64,000 bases of DNA from Trema orientale. Taxonomy: Eukaryota; Streptophyta; Magnoliopsida; Rosales; Cannabaceae. This document shows, piece after piece, positions 34,677 to 45,330 of this stretch. The notes under the pieces were generated by a model. That model saw only the letters and a list, made by a program, of their open reading frames with translations. It ran no database searches and was not told the DNA's origin. Every line of letters begins with the position of its first letter. Within the stretch, counting starts at the first letter, position 1. The position numbers and the translations under genes are program-made. The stretch spans positions 210,306-274,305 of the forward strand of contig JXTC01000288.1 in the NCBI GenBank assembly GCA_002914845.1, written 5' to 3'.

Positions 34677-36971
34677 TGTCACGACCGGAAATCCAAGGCC
34701 GTGACTTTTAGTAAATTTATATTGAAACAGTGGTAAATAGTAATATTCTAAAATTCCAGAAAATCGAGTACTTGAAATTTTAGGCATTAGTCCTCAAAAA
34801 TGAGTAAATTACAAAATCATGAAGCTTTCCATTTCTTTTAATTTCTCAAGAAAATCTACATTTATTTAGAGAAATTGTAAATAATTAGTTTGGAAACTTT
34901 TACCAAATCATGAATTTTAATGAAATGTTCAATTAAAACCTTAGACCCAATGTCCAATTAATTTATATAAAATCATTTGTATTTGTAAGTACTCAATTTA
35001 ATGCCAAAATCATCTTCCTACATCCACTTAGTAAATACATTATTATTGGCTAAATAAATTTGACAAGGAAAGGAAGAGACGAAATAGAATAGGAACCAAC
35101 CATCAGAGATGTGAGAAATAATATACATATGCTAAACAAGCTTGTCAAGCCACCCAGACAATAACCCCAAAAATAAATCACCTAAAAGTGGGAGGAGGTA
35201 GGGGGATGAGCACATAAATACCCAGTAGAAATTCGATTATAAGTTTTTATACATAAGAAATATACTCACGTTGAAGGTCCTGTATGGTTAGTATTCCATT
35301 CAAAACAGCTCACAAAACTCAAGTGGAAATCATAGTCCAACGGTTCAAACATTCTAAACCATTGTAAAACATCCATCAAAACCAATACATATCTATTCAA
35401 GCCAACATATAACTGTGTATGCAATCATGATGTCCGAAATGTCCTAATGGATCACCCGTAAGTCCGAGCCACCTAAAAAGGCGCTGTGAGTCCAATCACC
35501 CAATGTAGGGCATCGTGAGTCCGATCACCCGTTATAGGGCATCGTGATGCATCATGAGTCCGATCACCCAATGTAGGGCATTGTGAGTCCGATCACCCAG
35601 TGTAGGGCATCATGAGTGTATGAATGCATGTAAATGCAATATGAATGATAGAATAGTAATATGCACTATTTCCACAAAATCATAAAATAACCATGCAGTA
35701 TTCTTAAATCAAACAACATTTATTCCTCAAAACTGAGTTCTCAAATCATTTTGGATTTTCTAAAATTTCGGTATTATAACGGTCGTTTTTGATCAAAACC
35801 TAAAATTCCAATTTCCTGCATAAACAGTTCAAAATAGTATAATTGACACGCCAACCAGTGTGACGTGTCTCTCAGGCAATTTAAATATCAAAACGTGACA
35901 AAACGTGCATTAATCACATTTTAATCAAATAATTCACGAAGTTCCATATTTATTGAAAATACGTGGAAATTAAAATTAAACTAATTTAAAGATCAAGTAA
36001 TCGAATCCCTACCTCAATCGAGTATCCAAATAGTGCTACGGGGCTATGGAGAAAATTTGGTGTCATTTGGGTGTCGTTTGGAGGGTCGGACGTCGTTTTC
36101 GAACCTTTGATCGATAGGTTTGAAAACTCGATTTTTAAATCGGAGCTTCAGATTGTGAAACGGACTTCACTACTGAATTCAGAGCACCCAAAAATACTAG
36201 GTTAGACATATAATTTATCTAATTTGGATGCGAGCCCATGGCACGCAAATCGAGACAATCTTAGCCGTTCGATTAAGCTTTTCGGGCCCGTCACCAAATA
36301 TAGGCAATATATATATATCAAAATTCTTGTTTTCATCAGTAGATCACAAATATGAGGTTTATTTTATGATCTAACGGTCGGATTGACAAATTTAAATATA
36401 AATCTAAAATACCTCTAAATTGACAAAAATAATAAAATTCAATCCGAACAATATTGAGTCAAGATATATATACCACGTTGAAGATCGTGACGAGACGAGC
36501 CAAACCCGACCATTTTCACGGTAAAATGTCGCCAGAAAACTCACCGGCGTCGGAAAACAATTACGGCTTCACCGGCGGCGAACAGAGGCATTTCAGGCGA
36601 CGAAACTGGCGGCGGAAGCTTCGTCTGGCTTCAAGCTTTCGATCCCGATCGGTGGCGGTGTTCAACGATGTCGGTAAGGGGTCATCGGAAGCGCGCCGGG
36701 AAACTGCGTTTTTTGGCCGGTTTTCGCTGGAAAATCGTGAGAGAGGAGAGATAGAATGAGCTGGAGGAAAGAGAGAGGCACGTGTTTTGTGATAAATGGG
36801 CACCAGGTTTTGCTAATAAGTCCCCAGTTCAAGAAGTTTTACATCTAAATCCCAAAATAAATTACAATTTAGCCCCTGAATTTATAAAACATTTCTAATT
36901 AGATCAAATTTCGATTTTTTTTTTAATGGTCAAAAGACCGATATACCCTTACGAGAATAAGGGGTTTTACA
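34677..36971 (+). mobile_element. Long solo LTR with clean target duplication
   Basis: TGTCACGACCGG...GGGGTTTTACA, 2,295 bases, flanked by ATCTA at 34672-34676 and 36972-36976. No internal gag-pol and no second LTR, so a solo LTR. GC-rich segment 36460-36780 near its 3' end (probable transcription start and R region) and a 29-base tandem array inside. Same family as 28273-30854 and, inverted, 39974-42099. Ty3/Gypsy-type by size. Confidence 0.85.
35486..35611. repeat. Four copies of a 29-base tandem repeat within the LTR
   Basis: Units follow GTGAGTCCGATCACCCA-TGTAGGGCATC with one or two changes each and a short 10-base partial unit between the second and third. Confidence 0.85.
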
Positions 36972-36976
36972 ATCTA

Positions 36977-37690
36977 AACTTGCAGCAGCAAGCTTATCAG
37001 CACCATTCCTTCAAGGCATGAGAAGCTATAACATTATCACAACTTTTAGAGAATTTATAAAAATAATATAACATGAACAGAATTTTAGTGAATTCCTTAA
37101 TTATAGAAACAAATGTAGTCACTTTCTTGTTACAGTAAAGTTAAGAAGGAATAACTTAATTTTTTTTTCCTTTTCATTTCTGTACAAACCCTTTCCCGTT
37201 AATTACAATTCTCTTCATTGCAGTTCAATTAGTATATGCTCTAAATTTATAAGAGAAATTCCTCTAATTTCAAACGGATTAATGCAAAAGCAAAAAGAGA
37301 GCGAAGTAAACAAAACAACAAGAACGACAAAAAGATAATTATGACAACAAAATAGAACACAACTAGGTATAGAGAAACGACATCAAACATATTATTACAA
37401 AAAATTCAAATTAAATTAAAACCATAACAAAATGAAATACGCTAATACATAGAAACAACTTTTAAATAAAAACGACAAGTAATTTAAAAGACAATAAAAA
37501 CGACAATAAAAGAGGAAAAACGGAAGAACAAAATTAAAGAAAGAAAAGGGCAAAAATAAGAAACGAGAATATAGACAATATAAAATGTGACAACAGAGTA
37601 TTTCCATATTAATATCAGTTATTAATTAATATATTCTGATCAAGAGATGACCTTAATCACTATAAATTTACGATGAACATGATCCGTTTG
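36977..37690. other. Spacer 3' of AP5
   Basis: AT-rich; 37400-37600 is A-rich. Positions 37575-37610 resemble 4917-4955 beyond AP3. No gene seen. Confidence 0.45.
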
Positions 37691-39055
37691 TTAATTATTC
37701 TGACAATTTTCGGAAACAAAGGACAATGTGGAGGCTTTAACATCGTACAAGAACCTATGATTTGCCTGTTGAAAAGCTCCAAGAATGTTCGGACCAGGGT
37801 CGCTAATCGGAAACATAATCAAGCAAAAACCAGTCCTAAACTGCTCGAAAAGATTTTCAGGTTTCAACAAAAGGCTAGCCTCATCGAACTGAAACGTCAA
37901 AGATGGTAGAGTGTAATTCCCACGTATATAAAACTTGTTATAGCACAAGTCATAAGGCAGCACCTCTCCTTGCTTTAAAGGACTCCAACTATAACGACTG
38001 CGAAAGTACTCAACCATCTCATTTCTCACAGCTGTGTACGCATCTTTAACTAGAACGCTATACGGAGCCCCGGAATCAACAACGAACTTACCCCTAAACA
38101 AAGCCGGATTCAAACGCAGTCGTTTTCCATTCACACTAATGTCAACCAAGGAGGCCACATATCCCTTTATCCCAGGCACCATTTTCACTCTTTGTACTCT
38201 TCTTTGAGCCTCTCCAACTATTTTGGCGTCGTTTCCAAAACGCAGAAAAGTGCGTGTTGTATAAGGTGTCGTCCATGAGGGTAAGCAGTAAGCGAAGAGA
38301 CCGTTGGTTTGAGACTCTAACTGCGTAAGGATGGACCGTTTTCCGGATCCTAAACCTAAGATCCCAGCTATGACATTTTCAGGGCCTTGGTTGTTCCCAA
38401 AGTTCATGTTTCTATTGTCGAATCCACACCCGAAAACGACACTAGGGAAGACTTTGTAAGGCTCGCCCGTGCTACTACCGTCCGTCGGTAGAGAAAAGGC
38501 GTCGGTCGAAACGACACCGGCGACACTAGCGTTTCCGAGGTAGTTGATGCTTAAGACGCAGTATCCGCTTTGGCACTGTTTCGGAATGCAAAGCGGGTGA
38601 TCGCAAGGCAGGTAGCGAAAGGTGGAGGAGCTTCGGAATTTGAAGCTTCCTCCTTTGATTTCGAAGCAGTTTTTGCAGCCTTCGCATTGGAACCAAGTGT
38701 CGTCGCTTCCTGAGTCGATCATTAGGTAAGGTGAGTATTTTTGAGACCCAATCATCATCTGGGTTACGTAGTAATTGCTGAAGACGCGAAAGACCGGAGG
38801 TCGTAGCGCGTTCGGATTCGATGCGGTACTGGAGACCATGGTTCGAAGGTGGTGAGCTCGGGTTATAGTGAGTTCAGTAAGTTTCTGGTGTCTTTCTTCT
38901 TTAGTGAGGTTTTTTGGGAATAAGGGCGATTCGACTGAGTCTATAGGGATGAGATTGAGGCTGAAAGCATGGGTTTTAATAGGGAGAGTAGCGGTGAGCA
39001 TGAGAATTAGGAGGTTCACTAGAAGAGCCAATTCGTTTATGATTTTCGGGGCCAT
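37691..39055 (-). CDS. AP5: secreted aspartic protease (A1, TAXi/nepenthesin-like), intact
   Basis: Single-exon, 454 residues, the best-preserved family member. Signal segment about residues 9-30 ending near THAFS, propeptide-like LIPIDSVESPLFPKNLTKEERH, then the mature enzyme: first catalytic loop D114-S-G-S followed by DDTWFQCEGC, FGCGFDNRN near 209, second loop D-S-G-A-P-Y near 327, and C-terminal ILGAFQQANHRFLYDVKASTLSF. Conserved Cys pairs (CEGCKNC, CDHPLCIPKQC, GYC) fit the plant TAXi-type disulfide pattern. Secretion is predicted; the substrate is unknown. Start supported by the shared MAPK-IN opening. A (TA)n tract lies 50-90 bases upstream, where the other copies have a TATA box. Confidence 0.93.
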   Translation of the reverse strand: MAPKIINELALLVNLLILMLTATLPIKTHAFSLNLIPIDSVESPLFPKNLTKEERHQKLTELTITRAHHLRTMVSSTASNPNALRPPVFRVFSNYYVTQMMIGSQKYSPYLMIDSGSDDTWFQCEGCKNCFEIKGGSFKFRSSSTFRYLPCDHPLCIPKQCQSGYCVLSINYLGNASVAGVVSTDAFSLPTDGSSTGEPYKVFPSVVFGCGFDNRNMNFGNNQGPENVIAGILGLGSGKRSILTQLESQTNGLFAYCLPSWTTPYTTRTFLRFGNDAKIVGEAQRRVQRVKMVPGIKGYVASLVDISVNGKRLRLNPALFRGKFVVDSGAPYSVLVKDAYTAVRNEMVEYFRSRYSWSPLKQGEVLPYDLCYNKFYIRGNYTLPSLTFQFDEASLLLKPENLFEQFRTGFCLIMFPISDPGPNILGAFQQANHRFLYDVKASTLSFVSENCQNN

Positions 39056-39102
39056 ATTATTTCTCTTCCTAATGGAAATCTTTCAAAGGAGTACAGCACA
39101 TA

Positions 39103-39103
<1 letters not shown>

Positions 39104-39141
<38 letters not shown>
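39104..39141 (-). promoter_or_regulatory. TATA region of AP5 expanded to a (TA)n microsatellite
   Basis: About 19 TA units centred some 65 bases upstream of the AP5 start. AP3 and AP4 have a simple TATA-like sequence at this place and AP2 a shorter (TA)n. Confidence 0.55.
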
Positions 39142-39146
<5 letters not shown>

Positions 39147-39973
39147 TATACATGTGATAAATTACGTGGACCTATGAGCTTTGGATCGGTGAGATTGTGT
39201 TATTAATGGGAAATTAATACCGTTAGATTTTCTTCACTTTTTTTGGGCTTTTACTTTTGCCAAGAACAAAACTCTTTAAGAGAGGTATTAATTACAAGTA
39301 CTCATCCGGTGAGTATATTTTTTTCTTTTTCATTTTTTTCCAAAACTGTCTAACGATATCTCTCTGCCGATAATTCCTGAGAAAGTAACAGCTATTTATT
39401 ATGTACATACTAAACCTCAGCATCAGCAAGTAGGAAAATTTTATTAAAAGAGAAGAATAATACATACGAGTTACGACCGATGAAGACTAGACCAAAGCCT
39501 TAAGATAAGAAACAAATTAAGTCAACAATATAAACACGTGTACAGAGAAGAAGAAATTAATTCTTGAAAATCTATATTCTTTTTAGTCCATAAAATTTAA
39601 AACGAGCACATTTGCTATAAATCTGAGTCCACCTACAGAAACCATATATAGCGTCTTAAAAAAACTAATTTGCGAAAAATTAAACTACTTGCCCAAGTCA
39701 ACAAAAACTATGAGACCTAAAACCATATCCAACCAATAAATTTGCGACCGTATCTGCTGCTCTAGAAGTGAGAGTTACAGTGAGATATTAGGAAATTCAT
39801 GGAATCTACCTTTGTCAAGATATATAATATATTGTATCGTTTCGAATTGACTAAAGCACTTAATAAGTTTCGGTGGTTTTTATATCTTGAACTAAATTAG
39901 CTCCACATCATCAAGCATATAGAGCGCCTAAAGTTAAACCCTAGAACATACAAGCCACTTGAGGTAGTTGCGT
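39142..39973. other. Spacer upstream of AP5
   Basis: 39217-39410 is shared with the AP4 upstream region, including GATAATTCCTGA. The rest is AT-rich with no gene seen. Confidence 0.5.
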
Positions 39974-42099
39974 TGTAAAATCCCTGATTTTAAAGGGTAT
40001 TTTGATCTTTTGACCATATTTTTTCACAAAAAATATATTAAAATTCAAATTTGGGTTAAAATGTAAAAATTTTCAAAACAAGGACTAAATTGCAATTATG
40101 AGGGACTTAATTGAAACAAAATTTAGGAAGTAGGGACTTAAATGTAATTTTTAAAAAATTACACAGCATATTTTAGTCAAGCCAACTGGCCAGCACCAAT
40201 TTCCCCTCAGCTCTCTCTCTCTCTCTCTTCCCCCGATTTCTCTCTCAACTGAAAACTGGCCAAAATGCCGAAAAATTGGCCAAGCTCCGTCGACGGCCCT
40301 TCGGCCAGTTTCAGGCCATGCCACCACCACTAATCGGACGGCAGACCTCAAAAACCCGCCCCACTAGCCGGAACCCCGTCGCCTGAAAACCCTTCCACCA
40401 TTGCCAGTGACGCAAAGAAGCCACGGACAACTTTCCGATGCCGGCATCGATTCCAACAACGACATACCCCGAAGCTAGTTGTTGTGGATTCATCTCCTCA
40501 CGGATAATCTCATGGTAAGCATCACATAGCTCAGTGTTGCCATGTTTGATTTCAATCTCGTTGTATAGTTTTATGTATAATTAGTTTCGGAGTTGACTTT
40601 TTGATCACACCTTTAGATTGTAAAACTAATATTATTTTTGAAATATACGTAAGAAATAGTGAAAATGATATATATATTGACTATTTTTTGAAACGGACAC
40701 AGAAAATGAGATCCGATGACTTAAGGTTTGCCTCGTTTTGGGTGTCAGGGTTGGATTTCGGCCCGAGCCTGAATCAGCCAAATTATATGTCTAACCTAGC
40801 TAATTTGGGTGCTAAGAATTCAGTAGTAAGATCCATTTCGCGATTTGAAGCTCTATTGGAAAACCGAACTTTTGAAGCAAGCAATCGAGGGTTCGAAAAC
40901 GACCTTCAATCCTCCGAATGATCAACGATGTCAAACGCATTCCATAGTACCGTAGCACTATCTAGTCACTTATTTGAGGTAGGGATTCGATTAGCTTGAT
41001 TCTAAAATTAGTTTAATTGTGAATTTACTTATGTTTAATAAATATCGAATTTTGTGAAATATTTTATAGTAATAGTATTTATACCTGTTTTGAGTTGATT
41101 TAATATTTAAACTGCCTGGGAGGCACATCACACTGATTGACGTGTCATATATACTATTTTGAATTGTTTAATGCATGAAATTGGATTTTTGGGTTTTGAT
41201 TAAAAATGATTTTTATGTTGTCAAAATTTCTAGAAAATCTAAAATGATTGAAAACTCAGTTTTGAGAACCAAATATTGTTTGATTAAAGAATACTATATG
41301 GTTATTTTATAATTTTGTGGAAATGGTGCATATCCCTATTCTGTCATTCATGTAGCATTTGCATGCATTTACACACTTACGCAGCCGTCGGACTTACGTT
41401 ACCCTACGTTGGGTGCTCGGACTTACGGTCATCTTTATAGGTGGCTCAGACTTATGGGTGACCTACTAGGACACTTCGGACATCACATGATTGCATACAT
41501 AGTTACATATTAGTTTGAGTAGATATATGATGGTTTTGATATGATGTTTTATAATAGTTTGAAATGTTTGAACTTTTAGATAATAATTTCACTTGGATTT
41601 TGTGAATTATTTTGAATGGATCACTAACCATGCAGGACCCGTAATCGATTTTCTACAGGGCTTTAGCTCATCCCCTTCTTCCTCTCAGGTGACACTTAGT
41701 GTGATTTGAACAGGGAGACTTAGAGCGAGGCATTGAATGTTTACTAATTTGTTTATATTTTGGTAAATTCCTACGTGGATTATAGACTTGAGTAGGAATT
41801 TGGATTAATTAATAATTAAGTAAGCTTATTTGTGAGATTTGGATATGATTAATTTATGTGACTTATGTCTATGTTTAAGTGTGAGATGGATGCTCGATAC
41901 ATGATTCTGAGATATTTATTTTTATTACTTTTTATATTTAATGAGTGACGCATAACTGTGAGTTTTATTTCAATTAAATATTTTATAGAGGCTAATTTGA
42001 AAAATTAAAAGTTATGTACGTTTTGAACTATTTTTAAAAATTATTTCCAGTATATCTATTTTACTCATTCTTCCACTAACCCGACCTCGAGTCGTGACA
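39974..42099 (-). mobile_element. Long solo LTR, inverted relative to 34677-36971
   Basis: On the minus strand TGTCACGACTCGAGGTCGGG...GGGATTTTACA, flanked by TGCGT at 39969-39973 and 42100-42104. 2,126 bases, no gag-pol, GC-rich stretch with a (CT)n run at 40190-40500 near its 3' end. Same family as the LTRs at 28273 and 34677. Ty3/Gypsy-type by size. Solo LTR. Confidence 0.85.
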
Positions 42100-42104
42100 T
42101 GCGT

Positions 42105-42595
42105 AGGTAGGTGACCGCGCATTATATTCATTTCCAACTACATTCTTTTTTTTTTTTATTTTAAACAAAAGAGAAAAATGCAAAACAATATTATGTAAAC
42201 AAATAATATATCAAATCCATTTTATTTAACTTTTCATTACCAATACAAGACCACACGATTACAGATATATTTGGCGGGAAACAACGTATATGTGGTTATA
42301 TGGATCAAGTACTGAAAGGTCGTACTGGCTTATGGTATATATCACATCAAGCATTATAGCAAACCCAAACACATATACCTTTTATATATAGCCCAAGCGA
42401 GATAATCAGCATTCTCGGAAAAGCGGCCTGAGATCGAAGCAGGTCGTCGTAGAAGTAGTATCTCTCATTTTATTCTCACACATAATATCGTATATATTAT
42501 TTAATTATTAATATAATTTGATCACCAATCAGTTTTGCCCATAATATTATATCATGCTCATAATAATAATAATAATAAATAAAGTTCTTGATCGA
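42105..42595. other. 3' flank of the Gly/Tyr-rich gene
   Basis: Probably contains the 3' untranslated region of the minus-strand gene at 42596. An (AAT)n run is present at about 42560-42580. No other feature. Confidence 0.4.
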
Positions 42596-43666
42596 TCAGG
42601 TTCGCACCACCTTACCGTTGTACCTTCTGGCCGCCTCGTAACAGTCAATCACCGCCCCGTGAGAACCAGTAGTAGTAGTAGTAGTAGTACTCCCCGTCGG
42701 GTACGACGCCGTCTGATTACTCTTCGCACCGTACGGCTTCACAGCAGCAGTGCTCTCCAAACCGCCGCCACCCTTAGCACTCGAATTGTAACCGTACGGC
42801 CTCCTCGCGGCTTCCGAACCACCACCGCTATTCAGCTTCGAATTCGAATTGTATCCGTACGACGGAGGAGGATGATCCACATGAGTTTCAGTACTAGTAT
42901 AAGCCCTCGTACCACCACCGCCACCACCCCCAATCAAGAAATCTAGAGCGTCGTCGATGTTGTTCGTCGGCAAGCTCAGGTTCGAATTCGCCGCCGCCGC
43001 CGCCGTCGTCGGATGAGTGCTCGCCGGCGCCACCGCCCATTTTCCTCCTCCGCCGCCGCGACCGTTGCCGACCTTCAGATTTGGCTCGGGTCGAACCCTA
43101 TGCCCAGGCTTCTTGTAATACGCGGCCTCTTCGTCTCGATCGTACTCGTCGTCGTCGCTGCTGCTGCTGTATCCGCCATAGCCGCCGGAGCTTCTGTTCT
43201 TGTAAGGATCGCCATAATAGCCTGGAGTAGAGTGAGTCGCGGGGCGGACGGCGCCGTTTGAGGGGCTGTACCTGCGCGCCGTCTGCGGCGGCGGGCGGCT
43301 GGCCTCGATCTGGACCCCGTTGAGGAAATGGTCAACGTCCCGGGGACGGCGGTGATCGCTGTACGGACTCGCGGGCCCCCGGTACTTCTCGTAGGTTCCG
43401 TACGACCCGTAGTCCCTGGCCGGGTCGACCGCCTTCTTCGGCGGCGACCCGTAACGGTAAGCACTATCGGTGACGAGAGGGGAGCCGCCGACGATGCGCT
43501 CTGTGACCTCTGTTTCTACGACGTAGCACTCGGTGTCGTATGGGGAGCAGCCAACGACAGTTCGTTTCCTGCCGTCGCTGTCGTAGACGACCGTACGACA
43601 GGCTTGATCGCCGCCGTAGTTGGAGTGGCCTCCGCCTCCTCTGTATGCGTAAACATGTTCTCCCAT
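42596..43666 (-). CDS. Gly/Tyr/Ser-rich protein of unknown function, 356 residues
   Basis: Uninterrupted single-exon frame with clear coding character (GC-rich in an AT-rich setting, about 1.07 kb). I do not recognise the family. The N-terminus (MGEHVYAYRGGGGHSNYGG) leads to an ordered-looking stretch RTVVYDSDGRKRTVVGCSPYDTECYVVETEVTE at about 24-56, with two Cys. Then comes a long low-complexity part rich in Gly, Tyr, Ser and Pro, with an acidic SSSSDDDEYDRDEE at about 172-185, Ala and Gly runs, an embedded NNIDDALDFLIGG, a Thr run, and a conserved-looking end GAVIDCYEAARRYNGKVVRT. No signal peptide or membrane span. Mostly disordered, possibly a scaffold or nucleic-acid-associated protein (inference). 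TATA-like acttatatag near 43778 upstream. Confidence 0.75.
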   Translation of the reverse strand: MGEHVYAYRGGGGHSNYGGDQACRTVVYDSDGRKRTVVGCSPYDTECYVVETEVTERIVGGSPLVTDSAYRYGSPPKKAVDPARDYGSYGTYEKYRGPASPYSDHRRPRDVDHFLNGVQIEASRPPPQTARRYSPSNGAVRPATHSTPGYYGDPYKNRSSGGYGGYSSSSDDDEYDRDEEAAYYKKPGHRVRPEPNLKVGNGRGGGGGKWAVAPASTHPTTAAAAANSNLSLPTNNIDDALDFLIGGGGGGGTRAYTSTETHVDHPPPSYGYNSNSKLNSGGGSEAARRPYGYNSSAKGGGGLESTAAVKPYGAKSNQTASYPTGSTTTTTTTGSHGAVIDCYEAARRYNGKVVRT

Positions 43667-44564
43667 ATTGATTATCTATTAATAAAATATATTCAAGAGT
43701 TTTTTTAAATTATTATTATTAGTATTAATATATAATATGTTATTTTTCTTTGTAGATTTAAACGTGATGAGACTTGAACTTATATAGTAAGATGTGTGTG
43801 TTGTTTAGTAAGGTGTAGCTTGGAATTGAGGAGAATCGGGTGCCTTTTTTATTTGGAAGGCATTTATGGATTCTCTTAGGCTAACAATGATCGTCATCGA
43901 AGCGTTTTTGTGATGCTTGTAATGGATTATGACCTCCATTAGTATACTGTCCCTCGGATGAGCTGGTCCTTTTTAATGCATCTTACACGGCTTGGACCAC
44001 AGTGTATGCGAGTGAAAATAAAGAGAGGTGAGAAAACGACATCAATTGTACATGAGAGACGACGCAAAATTCTTCGGGCCCAGGTGGAGGAAAGTGAAGT
44101 TCTTGGGTCTTATCACTGAGAATGAGTATCGTTTTCTTATCAAAAAAAAAAAAAGGCAGAATGAGTATTGTTTGGACTCTTTTGGACGCTGAAAAAATTA
44201 ACTCTCTTTTTTCTTTGGGGGTGGTGGTTTGGTTTGGAACAGGATGGATAAGCTTTGTCATACTCTTTAGCGGACAGTAATTACTAATTAGAGTGTTTTT
44301 TCCTTTTTTTTTTTTTTTGAGAACTTTTATTGTTACAGGCATTTCTTGTTTTAGGAACAATGTTATAGGACATTGTACTCTACTGACTAATAAGTGTCAG
44401 AGATGTTATTTATACGTAGCTTCAACATGTTTATTAGTTCCTCAAATTTTCCTTAATATTTTTCACTAATATTTTTCACCTTTTATTCGTTGTTGTAACG
44501 AATTTTGTTTAAGTTTGACACATTATAAATCTCTATTAGGCGAGCTACAGTGTAAAACTATAAT
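43667..44564. other. Spacer upstream of the Gly/Tyr-rich gene
   Basis: Contains the likely minus-strand promoter (TATA-like at about 43778). The rest has poly-A/T tracts and no recognisable gene. Confidence 0.4.
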
Positions 44565-45330
44565 TAAACCCATCTGAATTCCGTCCTAATAGAATATTGT
44601 GACTCTTTGTGGGCTAGCAGTCCTCTTATTTCTAGACAACCATATTATATAAATTCATCTCAACTTTAAGTGAGGAAGAACTAGATATGTTTGTATAATT
44701 CCGTGATTTTTTATCTGAGTAAAAACTGTGGATTCAATTGGTTCTATATATTTTTATTTTTGTTTTAGTAATAAAAGGGAGAGGAATGGGACGACTAGAG
44801 TAATATTTCTCTTTAAATGTGACCATAGGAGCTTCTAACTCTGCAAACGGGATCTAGTATGAAATTATAATCAAACTTATGTGAATTATATCATAATAAA
44901 GAATTGTGACTCTTCGTGGGCTAGCAATCCTCTTATTGCTAGACAATTATATTATATAAATTCATTTCAACTATAAGCGAGAAGAACTAGATATATTTGT
45001 ATACTTCTACAATTTTCTATCCGAGTAAGAACCGCAGATTCAACTGGTCCTATATATATATATATATTTGATAATAAAAAGGAGTGGAAGGAGGTGACCA
45101 GAGTGGTATTTCTCTTATATTTGCTAGACAATCATATTATATAAATTCATTTCAACTATAAGCGAGAAAAACTAGGTATGTTTGTATACTTCTATAATTT
45201 TCTATCCAAGTAAGAACCGCAGATTCAACTGGTCATATATATATATATATATATATTTGGTAATAAAAAGGGTGGAAAGAGGGGACCAGAGTGGTATTTC
45301 TCTCTAGACATAACCATAGGAGCTTTCAAT
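44565..45330. repeat. Three tandem, diverged copies of a 210-290 base unit
   Basis: Copies at about 44565-44850, 44863-45117 and 45118-45330 share CTAGACAA-CATATTATATAAATTCAT, AACTATAAGCGAG-AGAACTAG, GTAAGAACCGCAGATTCAACTGG and GACCAGAGTGGTATTTCTC. Copies two and three are closest, and each has a (TA)n run whose length differs. Origin unknown; no coding sense. Confidence 0.75.

Noticed and set aside
36454-36759. Open frame of 101 codons, GC-rich and Arg-rich
   Set aside because: Lies in the GC-rich 3' part of a solo LTR. Equivalent GC-rich stretches occur in the sister LTRs without a shared frame.
42554-42946. Open frame on the plus strand opposite the Gly/Tyr-rich gene (also 43013-43261 and 43328-43708)
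   Set aside because: Shadows produced by the GC-rich, low-complexity coding sequence on the minus strand.
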